A stretch of DNA of 64,000 bases from Aegilops tauschii subsp. strangulata (Eukaryota > Streptophyta > Magnoliopsida > Poales > Poaceae): contig NC_053037.3 in assembly GCF_002575655.3 (NCBI RefSeq), positions 321,559,294 through 321,623,293 on the forward strand, read 5' to 3'. The notes beneath the pieces are model-generated. The model had not been told where the DNA came from. It worked only from the letters and a program-made list of their open reading frames with translations, and ran no database searches. The position numbers and the translations under genes are program-made. Below are positions 22,329 to 34,169 of the stretch, piece by piece. How positions within the stretch are numbered: the stretch's first letter is position 1; the number at the start of each line of letters is the position of its first letter.

Positions 22329-25300
22329 TTGCAGGGAAAGGTCTCCAGCCAAAAATCAAAGGCGTCTGATGCTAATGCTGGGGACCTAAAACATCTTGTA
22401 GGGCGCAAGATCAAATGCCCAAATGGTCTCACTATGTATTTTGTTCCTGAATCGCATGCCAATCATCCTATCAGTCCTAATCTTGATCTGAGCTTTGATA
22501 ATCCTCTTGTGCGTCAAATGTTTATGCTTCACAATACTCTTGGTGAAGCCTATCCCCCTAACTGTATTGTAGGGTATGACACCTCATGCTTCAGAATGGA
22601 TTATGGCCAGCGGATGCACTAATCATATGACTGGTGATCGAAGTCTTCTCATGGACTCAACTTTACGTCCATCTGACAAGAGTCACATCACATTTGCCGA
22701 CACTGGTAAAAGCAAGGTATTGGGTCTAGGTAGAGTTGCAATCTCAAGGGATCAACACATGGATAAAGTGATGCTTGTTGAATCCCTTGGTTTCAACTTA
22801 ATGTCTGTCTCAATGCTTTGTGACTTGAACATGATTGTGATATTTGGAAAATATCGTTGCCTTGTTCTAATGGAATCTGACAAGTCTCTAGTCTTTGAAG
22901 GGTATCGGAAAGATGATCTGTACATGGTAGATTTCTCAGCAGGACCACAACTTTCCGTATGTCTTCTAGCAAAAGCTTCAGAGTGCTGGCTCTGGCATCA
23001 AAGGCTAGGGCATGCCGGCATGAGGAACTTGCACACTCTCGCAAAGAAGAAGCACGTCATAGGCATCGAGGGCGTCAAGTTCAAGAAAGATCATCTGTGC
23101 GGTGCCTGCGAAGCTGGAAAGATGACAAGGGCCAAGCATCCCTCGAAGACAATCATGACGACATCTCAACCCTTCGAGCTGCTACACATGGACTTATTTG
23201 GCCCTACTCACTACTCCACTCTCACTACCACTGCTTGTCTCTATGGCTTCGTCATTGTTGATGATTATTCAAGATATACGTGGGTGCATATAATTCTTTA
23301 CAAGACTGAAGTGCAGGATGTCTTCAGACGCTTCGCCAACCGTGCCATGAACAACTATGGCGTCAAGATCAAGCATATCAGAAGTGAGAATGGCACAGAG
23401 TTCAAGAACACCGGCCTCGACCTTTACCTGGATACATTAGGCATCACTCATGAGTTCTCAGCTCCGTACACACCTCAGCAGAATGGCATCATGGAGCGCA
23501 AGAATAGAACACTCATTGAGATGGCTCGGACGATGCATGATGAATACAAGACTCCAAGAAAGTTCTGGCCTGAAGCTATTGATACTGCATGCCATGTCAT
23601 CAACCGTGTTTATCTTCACAAGCTTCTGAAGAAGACACCCTATGAGCTCCTAACTGGTAAAAAGCCAAATGTCAGTTACTTCAGAGTATTTGGTGCTAGG
23701 TGCTGGATCAAGGATCCACATCACACTTCAAAATTTGCACCGAAAGCACATGAAGGTTTTATGCTTGGATACGGAAAGGATTCACACTCCTACAGAGTCT
23801 TCAACCTCTTTCTATATAAAGTGGTTGAAACTATGGATGTGCGGTTTGATGAGACTAATGGCTCGCAAAGAGAGCACCTGCCAAATGTGCTAGATGAAGT
23901 TCCACCTAGTGAATCCATCAAGATCATGGGAACTGGAGAAATCATACCAAATGAAGCACAACCTGAAGAGGAACTTATCATTTCTGCACCTAATCAACCT
24001 GAAGACCGTGCTCAGCCCGAAGACAATCCTCCTAACGATGACAATGATCAGCAAGAGCAAAATCTTCGTTCGGTTCATCCTCGTGTTGCAAATGAAGTAC
24101 ATATTGAGAAAATAATCGATAGCATCAATGCGCCTGGTCCACTCACTCGTTCAAGAGCAACACAGCTAGCAAATTTCTGTGGGCACTTTGCATTTGTCTC
24201 AATATCTGAACCCAAGAAAGTTGCTGAAGCCTTCATGGAACCTGAATGGATTCAAGCTATGCAAGAAGAGCTTCAACAGTTCAAGCTGAACAATGTCTGG
24301 GAACTTGTCAAGCGTCCTGACCCCCGCAAGCACAACATAATAGGCATAAAATGGATATATCGCAACAAGCAAGATGAGCATGGTCAAGTTGTCAGAAACA
24401 AGGCTCGTCTCGTTGCTCAAGGATACACTCAAGTTGAAGGGATTGACTTCGATGAAACCTTTGCTCCTGTGGCTAGGCTTGAAGCTATTCGCATATTACT
24501 AGCCTATGCAAACCATCACAACATCCTGCTGTATCAAATGGATGTGAAGAGCGCATTTCTCAACGGCAAGATTGAAGAAGAAGTGTATGTTGCACAACCT
24601 CCTGGCTTTGAAGATCCAAAACATCCTGATATGGTGTACAAGCTAAACAAGGCACTGTATGGCCTCAAACAAGCCCCTCGCGCTTGGTATGACACACTCA
24701 AAGACTTCCTGAAGAGCAAAGGCTTCAAACCTGGTTCCCTGGATCCCACACTCTTCACGAAGACATATGATGGTGAACTGTTTGTGTGCCAAATATATGT
24801 GGATGACATTATCTTCGGCTGCACCAACCAGAAATACAATGATGAGTTTGGACACATGATGCAAGAGCAATATCAGATGTCCATGATGGGTGAGCTGAAG
24901 TTCTTCCTTGGTCTTCAAATTCGTCAGCAAAGCAATGGCATCTTCATATCTCAAGAGAAATATCTCAAAGATTGCCTGAAGAAGTTTGGAATGCAAGATT
25001 GCAAAGGTTATACGACACCAATGCCAACCAAGAGTCATCTGGGTCCTGACGCCAATGGTAAAGAGTTCGATCAAAAGGTATACCGCTCCATGATTGGTTC
25101 TTTACTTTATTTATGTGCATCTAGGCCAGATATCATGCTTAGTGTTTGCATGTGTGCTCGATTCCAAGCGGCACCAAAGGAATCGCATCACTTAGCTGTG
25201 AAGCGAATTCTTCGATATGGCTTACACCCCAACATTAGGATTATGGTATCCAAAGGGCTCAGAGTTTGATCTAGTTGGATTCTCAGATGCTGATTATGCT

Positions 25301-25747
25301 GGTGACAAGGTGGATCGCAAGTCTACATCAGGCACATGTCACTTTCTGGGACGATCACTTGTCTGTTGGTCTTCAAAGAAGCAGAACTGTGTATCACTCT
25401 CCACTGCTGAATCTGAATACATTGCGGCTAGATCTTGCTGTGCTCAGCTTCTATGGATGAAGCAAACACTCAAGGACTATGGCATCCATCTGAAACAAGT
25501 TCCACTCTACTGCGACAACAAAAGCGCCATTAAGATTGCCCACAACCCAGTTCAGCACTCGAAGACAAAGCACATTGAAATTCGTCATCACTTTCTCAGA
25601 GATCATGTCATGAAGAAAGATATTTATATCATACACGTCAACACTGAAGAGCAATTAGCAGATATCTTCACAAAGCCCTTGGATGAGAAAAGGTTTTGCA
25701 AGTTGCGGTGTGAGCTAAATATCTTGGAATCCTCGAATGTCCTGTGA
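22329..25747 (+). pseudogene. SIRE-F pol: protease, integrase, RT, RNase H (frameshifted)
   Basis: After the gag stop the frame opens at 22329, moves to a second frame around 22580-22600, and to a third at 25216-25222, where two bases appear lost in RNase H. Protease: [10 protein letters not shown], with GCC (22606-22608) where the catalytic Asp is expected. Integrase: HHCC zinc region (HQRLGHAG to CGACEAGK), HMDLFGP, then SENGTEF with GAG at 23386-23388 in place of the second catalytic Asp, then the Glu in [19 protein letters not shown], the active-site YVDD at 24796-24807. RNase H: GFSDADYAGD and SLSTAESEY. End TGA at 25745-25747. Gene order PR-IN-RT-RH defines Ty1-copia. The changed catalytic residues mean this copy could not mobilise by itself. 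Confidence 0.92.
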
Positions 25748-26435
25748 TTAGGCACACATCCTAACACTTATGCATGTTGATGACTTAGATGTGCAACACA
25801 CGAAGTAATGTATGTCTTCAATCAATGAAGACTTACACTCTGAGTGTGAATACATTAATGTGGAATTCGACTTCGGAGCGCCACGATAATTGTGCGCCGT
25901 GTCTGGGTCTAATACTTCCTATACGGTGGGTAACGCCACCACCAAACTTTTGTTTGGAATGTTTTTCTCTTGGAGTTACATTTGCTAAGTCTTCACATTT
26001 GGTTTGTCTTCAATATTAACATGACTTCATGTTTATCTTCACTATGTTGATTTGGTGTTCTGTCCTCTACAACATTCACTTATAGCTATGTCTTCTCGTT
26101 TGAATCCTTTTGGACTAAGTGAATGTGATCGGACCCTAACCTCTCTATGCTTTCTACCTCAAACTCTATCTATCCAAATCATATGCATTCTGTTGAAACC
26201 GTCGAATGTCTTCTCTGCATCCTTGTCAGCAGAAGATACAGAGACAAACATTAAATCTGTTTTAAATGCTCAATTCTTATTGCATGAAACCCGGAGAAGC
26301 CGGAACGACCACCCGACAGTCCAGGTGTGCGTGGGAACATGGGACAACTCCCAATGTGTTGCATGTCCGCCACGTGTCCCTCAGATGTGAACCGCCAGGG
26401 GCACCTGCGTAATTGCGTTGTGCCGTTCCTTTCCC
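25748..26435 (+). other. Non-coding spacer between pol and third gene of SIRE-F
   Basis: No gene. Starts with a stretch alignable to SIRE-R (both contain GATGACTTAGATGTGCAACACA) and includes a palindromic TCTTCAATCAATGAAGA at 25816-25832. It leads into the promoter-like region. Confidence 0.6.
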
Positions 26436-27017
26436 TATAAATGCACATCCAATCGCGGTCAAAATCTTTCTTCCTCCTCTCGACCTCGACAAACCCTAGC
26501 GCTACCGCTAGCTCTCTACGACGCCGGCGACGAAGCGCTTAGCTGCCGCGACCTCACCGACGCCGTCTTCACGCCGGCCGCGGACATCGTCTTCTCCACC
26601 GCCGCCGTAGGTGTCCTCCGTCGCCAAGTTAGGGCACGGAAGATCGAACTGCTCGGCCTCATCTTCTACTTCGTCTAGCAGTTCATCGTGTGGTAAATTA
26701 AAACCCTCTTTTTACTGTCCTTTTGATCCGATAGATTCATCCTTCCTACCAAAAGTGGTTTCTGCATCCACAAATTTGGATCTATCCTGTTCTGCATCTC
26801 ATATGATGCCTAGTATATTCACTTATGCTTCACACGTAGTTAGATTCATCACTTGTACTTATTCTTGGATTCGTACAAATCTGGAACCAACTCTCAACAT
26901 ATAAGTGAATGTCTTCGCGCTATGAGGTCAATGTCTTCTAAACTGATTTATCTTCAAAATCTTCTGAGAATGCATATGACCTCTTCCCCTTCCCTCGCAT
27001 CTCTAATGCTGTCACAG
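26436..27017 (+). promoter_or_regulatory. Promoter, leader and leader intron of the SIRE-F third gene
   Basis: TATAAAT at 26436-26442. The following leader looks like a cereal 5' UTR (CGACAAACCCTAGCG, then GC-rich). Donor GTGTG|GTAAAT at 26693; acceptor GCTGTCACAG ending at 27017; intron 325 nt. ATG follows at 27022. TATA-to-donor distance is 257 bases here and 279 in SIRE-R. The leader motif TCACGCC(G/A)GCCGCGGA is shared by both. Inference from conserved signals; no expression evidence. Confidence 0.6.
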
Positions 27018-27021
27018 GTAC

Positions 27022-30000
27022 ATGTCCATGGGAGAATCCCTTGGTTCTCATAGTCTGCATTCATTTGCAGAATTCTTACAGCATCATATCAACTCTCCCG
27101 AAGCCAGTTCCTGTCTGACCAGCAGACGGAAGCCTTTGACAGTGTTGAAGCCATTCAGTCTGAACTTCATGGCAACTGATAAGTCAGCAAGGAAGGGTGG
27201 CAGACAGCACCGTGGGAATACATCGAAGGATTTGCCACCAGACCTCTATGAGCTGTACAAGATAGATCCAGAGGAGGACTACAATCATCGCAAGACACGA
27301 ATCCAATGGATTCGAAGATATTGGGCAGAACAATGGTACAAGTACAGGTTCGTGACCCAGGAATATGCTGAAAAGAATGCCATCAAGCGGCCCTGGGGAG
27401 ACATCTTGTACAAAAATCTTCCACCCAGGTCCAGAGCTGAAGCCATTGAGCAAGGCTTCTACCCTTGCATGGTACGTGGACCACAGCCTGCTGATGCCGA
27501 CCCATCTTCTCTGCTATGGTGTCGTGACGACAATCTGTTCAAGCGCAACTTTCAGTTTGCCAAAAACTCGGCCAAAGAGAACAAGAAGTCGCGGGGATTA
27601 GACTTCAACCCAGGTCCCTCTGCTCCTCGTGCAGATGGCACACGCGAAGCTGAACCCAATCTAGTTGGGCCTTTCTACAACCTAGAAGGTCTCATCACTC
27701 ACATATGGTTCAAGGGACAGTCGTCGATCAACCTGCAGATGATGCTGATTCTGACGAAGGGCCTGCACTACCGAAGCCTAAGAAGCTGAAGAAACCCAAG
27801 GCTTCGAAACCTTCCACTGCACCAAAAGCTTCACGAGCGAAGCCTCTGGACACTACTCCTCCTGCACAAAGTGTGCAGTCTGAAGATCTCTCATGCATCT
27901 CCAAGTCTGAGAAGAAGAAGAAGCCCGTGCACACCACTGGTCAAGCACTGACTCCTCCTGCTGTTCTAAGGAATGAGAACGACGCCATTGATCTATCGAG
28001 TGACGACGATCTTGCTGATGATGCTCTAGAACTGCTGATAAAGAGCAAGCAAGAGGCGGAAATCTTCAATGATTTACCTCTCTTTGACGTGGAGGTGCTG
28101 AACAATTTCATCGATGAGTGGTTTGACACCCCCAATCTCAGCTTTGATGATCTGCAACTCCCCGTAGGCCTCAGCGTCTCCTTCCATGGTGCCATTGCTC
28201 CTGAGCTGGCTCTTGCTCAGAAAATCATTGAACTGAAGCACAAGATCGACTATGAAAAGGCTCAGTTCAAGAAGCATGTGGCCAAGCTCAGCGTGACAGA
28301 CGTCCAAAACTTCAAGACTATGATGCATGAGCTCAAGGAAGCGTTTCACAAGAAACGTGATGAAGCCAAATGTTCTTGAGAGCGAATGAAGCTTCTGGCT
28401 GCAAAGTGTGTTCAAGCTTACAATGATGCTGAGAAGCGCAAGGCACTTGGGCGTCCTCGCATCGACCCCAAGATGGCTGCCAAGCAGAACAAGCCTACTG
28501 TGGACCAAGCTGAACCATCCAGGAGGGAAGAACCTCGCATTGTCTTCCCCGCTAGTATGACAGGCGTGAAGCCTAAGGTCCCCATAGTGGCTTCAGAGCT
28601 TCAGAAAACCAGGGCAGCTGAAGCCAAAGCCAGAAAGCGCAAGACCAAGAACACCACTGACGATGCTCCACCCACCAAGAAGCACAAGACCAAGAAGAAA
28701 GATCGGGCTGCTCCCACAGAGCCCCTTGCCGTCGAGCCAATTTCTGTTGCTTGTCCTGCATCTGCACAACAAGAACGCCGTTTGATAGTTCATGGGCCTG
28801 TTTCCCCAGAGGCTCCTGAAGCTGAAGACATTCCAGCTGTTGACCCCACTGCAGCTGAAGACATTGGTCATCAAGACAATGTTGAAGATGATGAAGTCCT
28901 TTCTCAGATCGAGCACAATATGGTATCATCGCCTGTTCTCACGAACAGCAAACTCATCAGCATTGGTCGTCCTTTGACGCCAATCGCTCAGGATGACTCA
29001 TGGGCTGATCACCCTCAAGAATCCCCCCGTGAAGAAGAAACACCAGTTACTCCCCCAACTCAAGTCACCAATCCGGTACTTGAAGATGAAGACTTTGTGG
29101 CCCAACCTACTCCATCTCCACAAGCATCACCAGCTTTCCGCAGGCTTCGTAAAGGACCAAGGCCACAAGTCACTCTTTCGAGTGTTCCAGAAGGAGAAGA
29201 GCGCCAATCAGTATCACGCCAAGTATTTCCTGAAGCCTCTCCAACTACGAACAACTCCGATTCTGAAGCCAATGCGGCCGAAGATATTCTGGCTGCATCA
29301 GCCGATGAACAAGAAGAGCAAAGAGATGAAGAAGAACGTGTTGCTACACCCCCAACCAACCCAGAAGTTGTTTTCGAGGAGAACGTGTCCGACCCTCCAG
29401 CTACTCGAGTGGAGGTTGATAACATTGAGGTGACCACCAACACTACCACTGAAGCCAATGACGTTGTCATGGCTGACGATCATGTGGCGCCTGAAGTTAA
29501 TGTGGTGCCTGAAGCCAATGCTGCACCTGATGCAAATCTCAGCCTGAAGTCAATGCCACTGCTCCTGTACCGCCTCCAAGGCCACACACAATCGAGCAAG
29601 CATATGATCATGGTCAGCTGGTCACTGTTAGATGGCCCATTTTGGTTCCTCCGCCTGCTGCTGGTCCTCAATTTGACTACCATGTCGAGCACAGGCCTTA
29701 GGTCCAGAAGCCTAAGCCAAGTTTACCCAGGTTTCCAGGTACTGCCACTTCACCAGGGTCCTTCAATGCAAATGGCTTCATTGCGCACAACACCTTCTTT
29801 GATAGCGCCAAGAACCCCTACTCCAAGCCAAGAATATCATTTGATCGGTTCTGGAGCTATCAGCAGCGCAGTTACTATTCCTGTGTTCTCTATGATCAAG
29901 GTCGCATCTTCCCTCATATGCGTCTTGACTGTGAAGCCATTGCTGGATTGCCATGCCTTGAAGAAGCCCTTGACTGCTTCCGTGATGCTGGATTGCTGAA

Positions 30001-31283
30001 CTTTGTGACTGATAAGGAGCATTGGAATGAAGAGCTTCTGCTGCAATTCTATGCCACCCTCCACATTCGCGGCTACAACAGGGATATGAAGAGATGGGTC
30101 CTTGAGTGGATGACAGGAAACGTACACCATGAAGCTAAAGCTCTTGACATCATTGAGCTCACTGGTCTGCCCACTCTAGGTGAACTATATGAACCTGGTT
30201 GTCAGCTTCACCGCAATGCACTGGACAACATCTTTCAGAAGCCAGAGCCCAACATGAGCCAAATGCTGAGCATGATGAAGCCTCTGCACGCGATGCTGAG
30301 TACCCAAGAGATTTCTTTGTTGAAGACCTAGAGTATCTGCCCCGCACTATCTATCATATCATCAGGCGAACTCTATGGCCTGTCAAAGGACATTCTTCTG
30401 CAGCGAAGCTTGAAGGAGCGATGAAGACATTGGTCTTTTATATCTTCAATGGCATCAGCTTCAATGCTCAAGACTTTTTTATCAGGCAATTGGCTGCATC
30501 AGGCTCTGATCTCTTTGGACTGAAATTCTATGCTCCATGGGTTATGCGCCTTATCAAGCTTCATTCTGCTGTCAACTATCAGCCTTCTGCTCGCAACCAT
30601 CTGATATTTTTGCCAGAGGTTGATATGTCAGTTGAACCCATATACCCAGAGCCTGCCAAGGAGCCTGTTTGTCTTCACAATGCTGATCACCAAAGCTTCA
30701 CACAGCCCATTGAAGGAGTCCAGGCCGTCACTCGTGTTTATCCTATACACGCTTACCTCACCGTGCTCAAACTGAAGCCACTGAGAGCACTATTGCTCAA
30801 AGGCCTCAGAAGCGATCTCGTGTTCTCAATGACCGAGAGCTTCTCGTTGCCCTGCATCAGAAACAGGATAAGCATCACTACTGGCTGAAGCGGCAGATGC
30901 AAAGCCTCTTGGTGGACGTCAATCGAATTCGCAATCTTGCCACCAAGAATGCCTTTGTCACTCATGAAACCTGTTGGCGGTCATGGAAGAGTTTGACATT
31001 GCTGAGTGCTGAAGCAGATCTTCAAGACGATGGCTTCACTGAAAGATTCAAGTTTGACTCCACTCCTCCAAGGAATGTTGTCTTGCGTCGAACTCCCTCT
31101 CTTGAAGACTCTGACTATTCCTCCTCAGCTGCAATGGTGAATGCCAGAGTCATAGATGACCAAGATGATGCTACCTCACCACCTCCTACTTCGGCGCGTA
31201 TCGACACTGCACCAAGTTCTTCTGCACCGCCAAACCCCGACGCCGACCCTGCATCTTCTCCTACTCCTTCTGGGAACGAGTAG
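27022..31283 (+). pseudogene. SIRE-F third-frame protein (putative plant transposon protein type), broken
   Basis: ATG at 27022 (protein starts MSMGESLGSH); final stop TAG at 31281-31283; total about 1,420 codons. Order: charged Trp/Tyr/Arg-rich N-terminal domain (27170-27700); Lys-rich linker; second conserved block with coiled coil (27960-28370); long acidic Pro/Glu/Thr-rich region with KKHKTKKKDR-type basic patches (28390-29500); folded domain (29840-30620; AGLLNFVTDKEHWNEEL, FFVEDLEYLPRTIYHI); coiled tail; Ser/Pro-rich C-terminus. Lesions: frameshift near 27720, TGA at 28377-28379, frameshift near 29540, TAG near 29699, frameshifts near 30290 and 30745. No signal peptide or transmembrane segment seen, so the old envelope-like label is not supported here. 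The basic patches could target the nucleus. Role unknown. Confidence 0.75.
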
Positions 31284-31794
31284 AGGCTCTATGTCTTCAA
31301 ACCTTTTTGGTCCTTACTGACAAAAGGGGGAGAAGCATATGAGTTGATAGTCTTCAAGCGGGTCCATATGGGCGGTTGCTTTATATTTTGCCTAGTGTTT
31401 ACAACTCTCGCATTTGATACATTTGGTTCTTTGAGTTGTAACACTTAAACTTGATGGTCGTCTGCTACTTTTTCTGCTATTCTGTGATGCGATGATAAAT
31501 TCCGCATGTGCGATGATAAATCCCGCACGAAGTCATATTGCAGACGTCCATTTTTCATTATGCATGTCATTATCGTCGTTATATCTAATCATGCATGATG
31601 AATTGTCTTCATAAGTTGAAAAGGATCTCCACAAGTACAACCTGCCATGTGCATTTGCATTCCAAAAGCAAATTACTTATATGCACATCTTCAGGGGAGC
31701 CTGTTGCTACTTATGAAGACAATACCTTTAACCTTTACAATTTCACATACTTTTATCCCCGTTGAAAACTTCAACCAGTTTGTCATCAATCACC
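31284..31794 (+). other. 3' non-coding tail of SIRE-F
   Basis: No gene. Begins with TTTTTGGTCCTTACTGACAA and AAAGGGGGAG (about 31314-31332), which resembles a second polypurine tract. Ends with TTTTATCCCCGTTGAAAAC, shared with SIRE-R. Confidence 0.6.
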
Positions 31795-31808
31795 AAAAAG
31801 GGGGAGAT
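31795..31808 (+). other. Polypurine tract of SIRE-F
   Basis: AAAAAGGGGGAGAT directly before the 3' LTR; identical to that of SIRE-R. Confidence 0.93.
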
Positions 31809-33145
31809 TGTAAGTGCATCTAGTGCCACCCCTAGGTGGTTTTGGAGTATTGACGACAAACCTGGTTGAGGGACTAATGTGTTTGTGAGAATTGCAGGAT
31901 AACACAGGTAGTAGTCCCTCATTGATTCGGTTTACCTACCGGAGATGACCCCTAAAAATGTATGAAGACATTGAAGACAATGGTGGTATGTGAGGATATT
32001 CACATTGAAGACTATGACAAGAGAAGACATCACGTGAAGACTATGGAGCGCGAAGACTTAGTTGTTTTGTTGTTTCCTTTTTCTTCTCTGTTGAGTCATA
32101 GGAACCACCATACTGTTAAGTGGGGTCCCAGTGAACAAAGTCAGAGTGACTGAAGTGATGCTCAACCAAATCCTATGTCTTCGAGCGAAGACAATGAGAG
32201 CAAATCTTATCCAGAGTTGGATGAGTCAGCTTTACTTGTAGCCCAAGTCAAGCTGCCGCGTGTGTTTGAAATCTGACCGTTGGAACACGTGTCAGTTCCT
32301 TAGTGACCCAGGGTCATTTCGGACAAATCAGGTCGGGTTTCCTAGTGGCTATAAATAGCCCACCCCCTACACCATAAGTTGGTGGCTGCTCAGAGTTAGT
32401 GCATGGCTTTTGTCGTTTGAGAGCAACCCACCTCCGAAGCTTTTGAGAGAGAGAGAAATCCTTGCCAGGAGAAAGCCCAAACACCTAGAGCCAAAGAGTG
32501 TTAGGCATCACTGAAGTCTTTCTGTCCGCGTGACCTGAAGACTTGTTACACTTGAGGACTGTGAATCCTCCAGCCAGTTAGGCGTCGCGTTCTGAGCATC
32601 CAAGAGTCATTGTGGATCGCCGGTGAACGAAGTCTGTGAAGGTTTGGAAGTCTACCTTGAAGACTTACCAGAGTGATTGGGCGAGGACTGGGTGTCCTTA
32701 GCTCAAGGGGAATAAGGTGAAGACACGGTCTTCTGAGTTAAATCTCAGCCTCCCTAACCAGACGTACAGTTGTCACAACAACTGGAACTGGTCCAACAAA
32801 TCATTGTCCACACCAAGTGACTGGTTCTATCCTCTCCCTCTCTTTACTTACAGTTTGTCTTCGTGAAGTCATTGCCTGTTTGCACTACCTGTTTGACTTC
32901 ACTGTGTGACTACTATTGTTGTTTGGCTTCATACTATCTTCCATCCTGATCTTTACTACCTAGCTGCTATTAGTCTTCGTGCTTTCACTTCATTGAATAC
33001 TTGACTATGGCTTGCTTAGTGTAGTCCACCGTCCGCTGCATGTTTATAGGTTCATTTCTATCGTTTGTCTTCGAAACTCTCATGTTTTGAATATTTTCAT
33101 AAAAATCGCCTATTCACCCCCCCTCTAGTTGATAACTAGCACTCA
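31809..33145 (+). repeat. 3' LTR of SIRE-F
   Basis: TGTAAGTGCATCTAGTG to AACTAGCACTCA. The 5' LTR ends AGCACTTTCA, so the last bases here are altered (TT missing or the end clipped). TATAAATA near 32350. About 1.7% different from the 5' LTR by eye. Confidence 0.92.
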
Positions 33146-34169
33146 CGCTATCCATATTCACCTTAGGTCATCCACAGTAGTAACTCATGCTACTATAGTA
33201 ACTCATGCTACCCATATTCAACTGGACATATCTGCCTAGATCTTTTCTCACCACATGATGCTTGCCAAAGGAGAAAAATAAAAAGGAATAGAGAGAAAAA
33301 CTTTGACTCTTTGCATAAAAGTAAATACTGAAAAGTAAAAGATATGCCCTTCGTAGAGGGAAGCAGAGGTTGCCATGCTCTTATTTGTTTGTATGCTCAA
33401 CCCCTTAGTGCAAAAGAACGTCACGTTATATTGCCCCTTATGATAGCAACCTTTATTATGCAGTCCGTCGCTTTTATTGCTTTTCCATCATAAGTTCGTA
33501 CAACGCTCAATTTTCTCTTACACTAAATGATCTTACACTTTTAGAAGCAATTTTTATTGCCTTATTGCACCGATGACAACTTACTTGAAGGATCTTGCTC
33601 AATCCTTAGGTAGGTATGGTGGACTCTTGAAAATAAGATTTGGGTTTAAGGGTTTTTGGATGCACAAGTAGTATCTCTACTTGGTGCGGAATTTTTGGCT
33701 AGCAAAGATGGTGGGCAAGCACCACATGTTGGAGGATCTATGGCAATATGACTTCTATGTGAATATGAGCAAACATAAATCATTACGTTGTCTTCCTTGT
33801 CCAAAGTCAACAATTTTGGCATATAATATTTTCATGGGGGCTCACAATCACAAAAGATTTCCATGATAGTGTATTTGCATGTGAAAGTTCTCTTCCTTAT
33901 ACTAATTATTCGTGAAGTGCTTGTATGACCAATATTGTGATTTTCAAGCCTCAAAAGATTTCACTTTCTAAACCCAATGTGAAGCTACCACTAGGCATGA
34001 AATGATTTCAACTTCATGACATTCAATTTATTCAACAATTTACGCATAGTATATAAGTGAAGCACAAGAGTAAATGACATAGAAAAGAGCTTCGTTGACG
34101 GAATGCGAATGCCGCTTACTTAGCTTCCCTGGCAATTATTTGAGGACTCTAATTTATTTAAAAACTTTC
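33146..34169 (-). other. Gypsy-type internal region, non-coding
   Basis: No gene I can support. AT-rich sequence with no frame longer than about 60 codons. A short direct repeat (AGTAACTCATGCTACTATAG and AGTAACTCATGCTACCCATA) lies at 33178-33215. It belongs to the element whose LTR ends at 39117. Confidence 0.55.

Larger units (their letters stand above)
18382..33145 (+). mobile_element. SIRE-F: nearly complete SIRE/Maximus-type Ty1-copia element (14.8 kb)
   Basis: Order: 5' LTR, tRNA-Met primer site, gag, protease-integrase-RT-RNase H (the copia order), third-frame gene with its own promoter-like region, polypurine tract, 3' LTR. LTRs differ at about 23 sites in 1.34 kb by my count (about 1.7%), so the insertion is young. 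All three coding regions nevertheless carry lesions. The outside flanks do not match (CCCTC against CGCTA), and the right flank is gypsy-type internal sequence, not the rest of the LTR it sits in. Confidence 0.93.

Noticed and set aside
26418..26678. An 86-codon plus-strand frame in the SIRE-F leader
   Set aside because: It lies over the TATA box and leader, and the SIRE-R counterpart does not keep it. Better read as a non-coding leader.
18535..32153. A 63-codon frame present at both 18535 and 32 kb, considered as a conserved small gene
   Set aside because: The two copies lie in the two LTRs of one element, so they are identical by duplication rather than by selection.
18377..33150. CCCTC and CGCTA as a mutated target duplication of SIRE-F
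   Set aside because: Three of five bases agree, but the sequence beyond the right flank is not the continuation of the LTR on the left, so a simple insertion cannot explain it.
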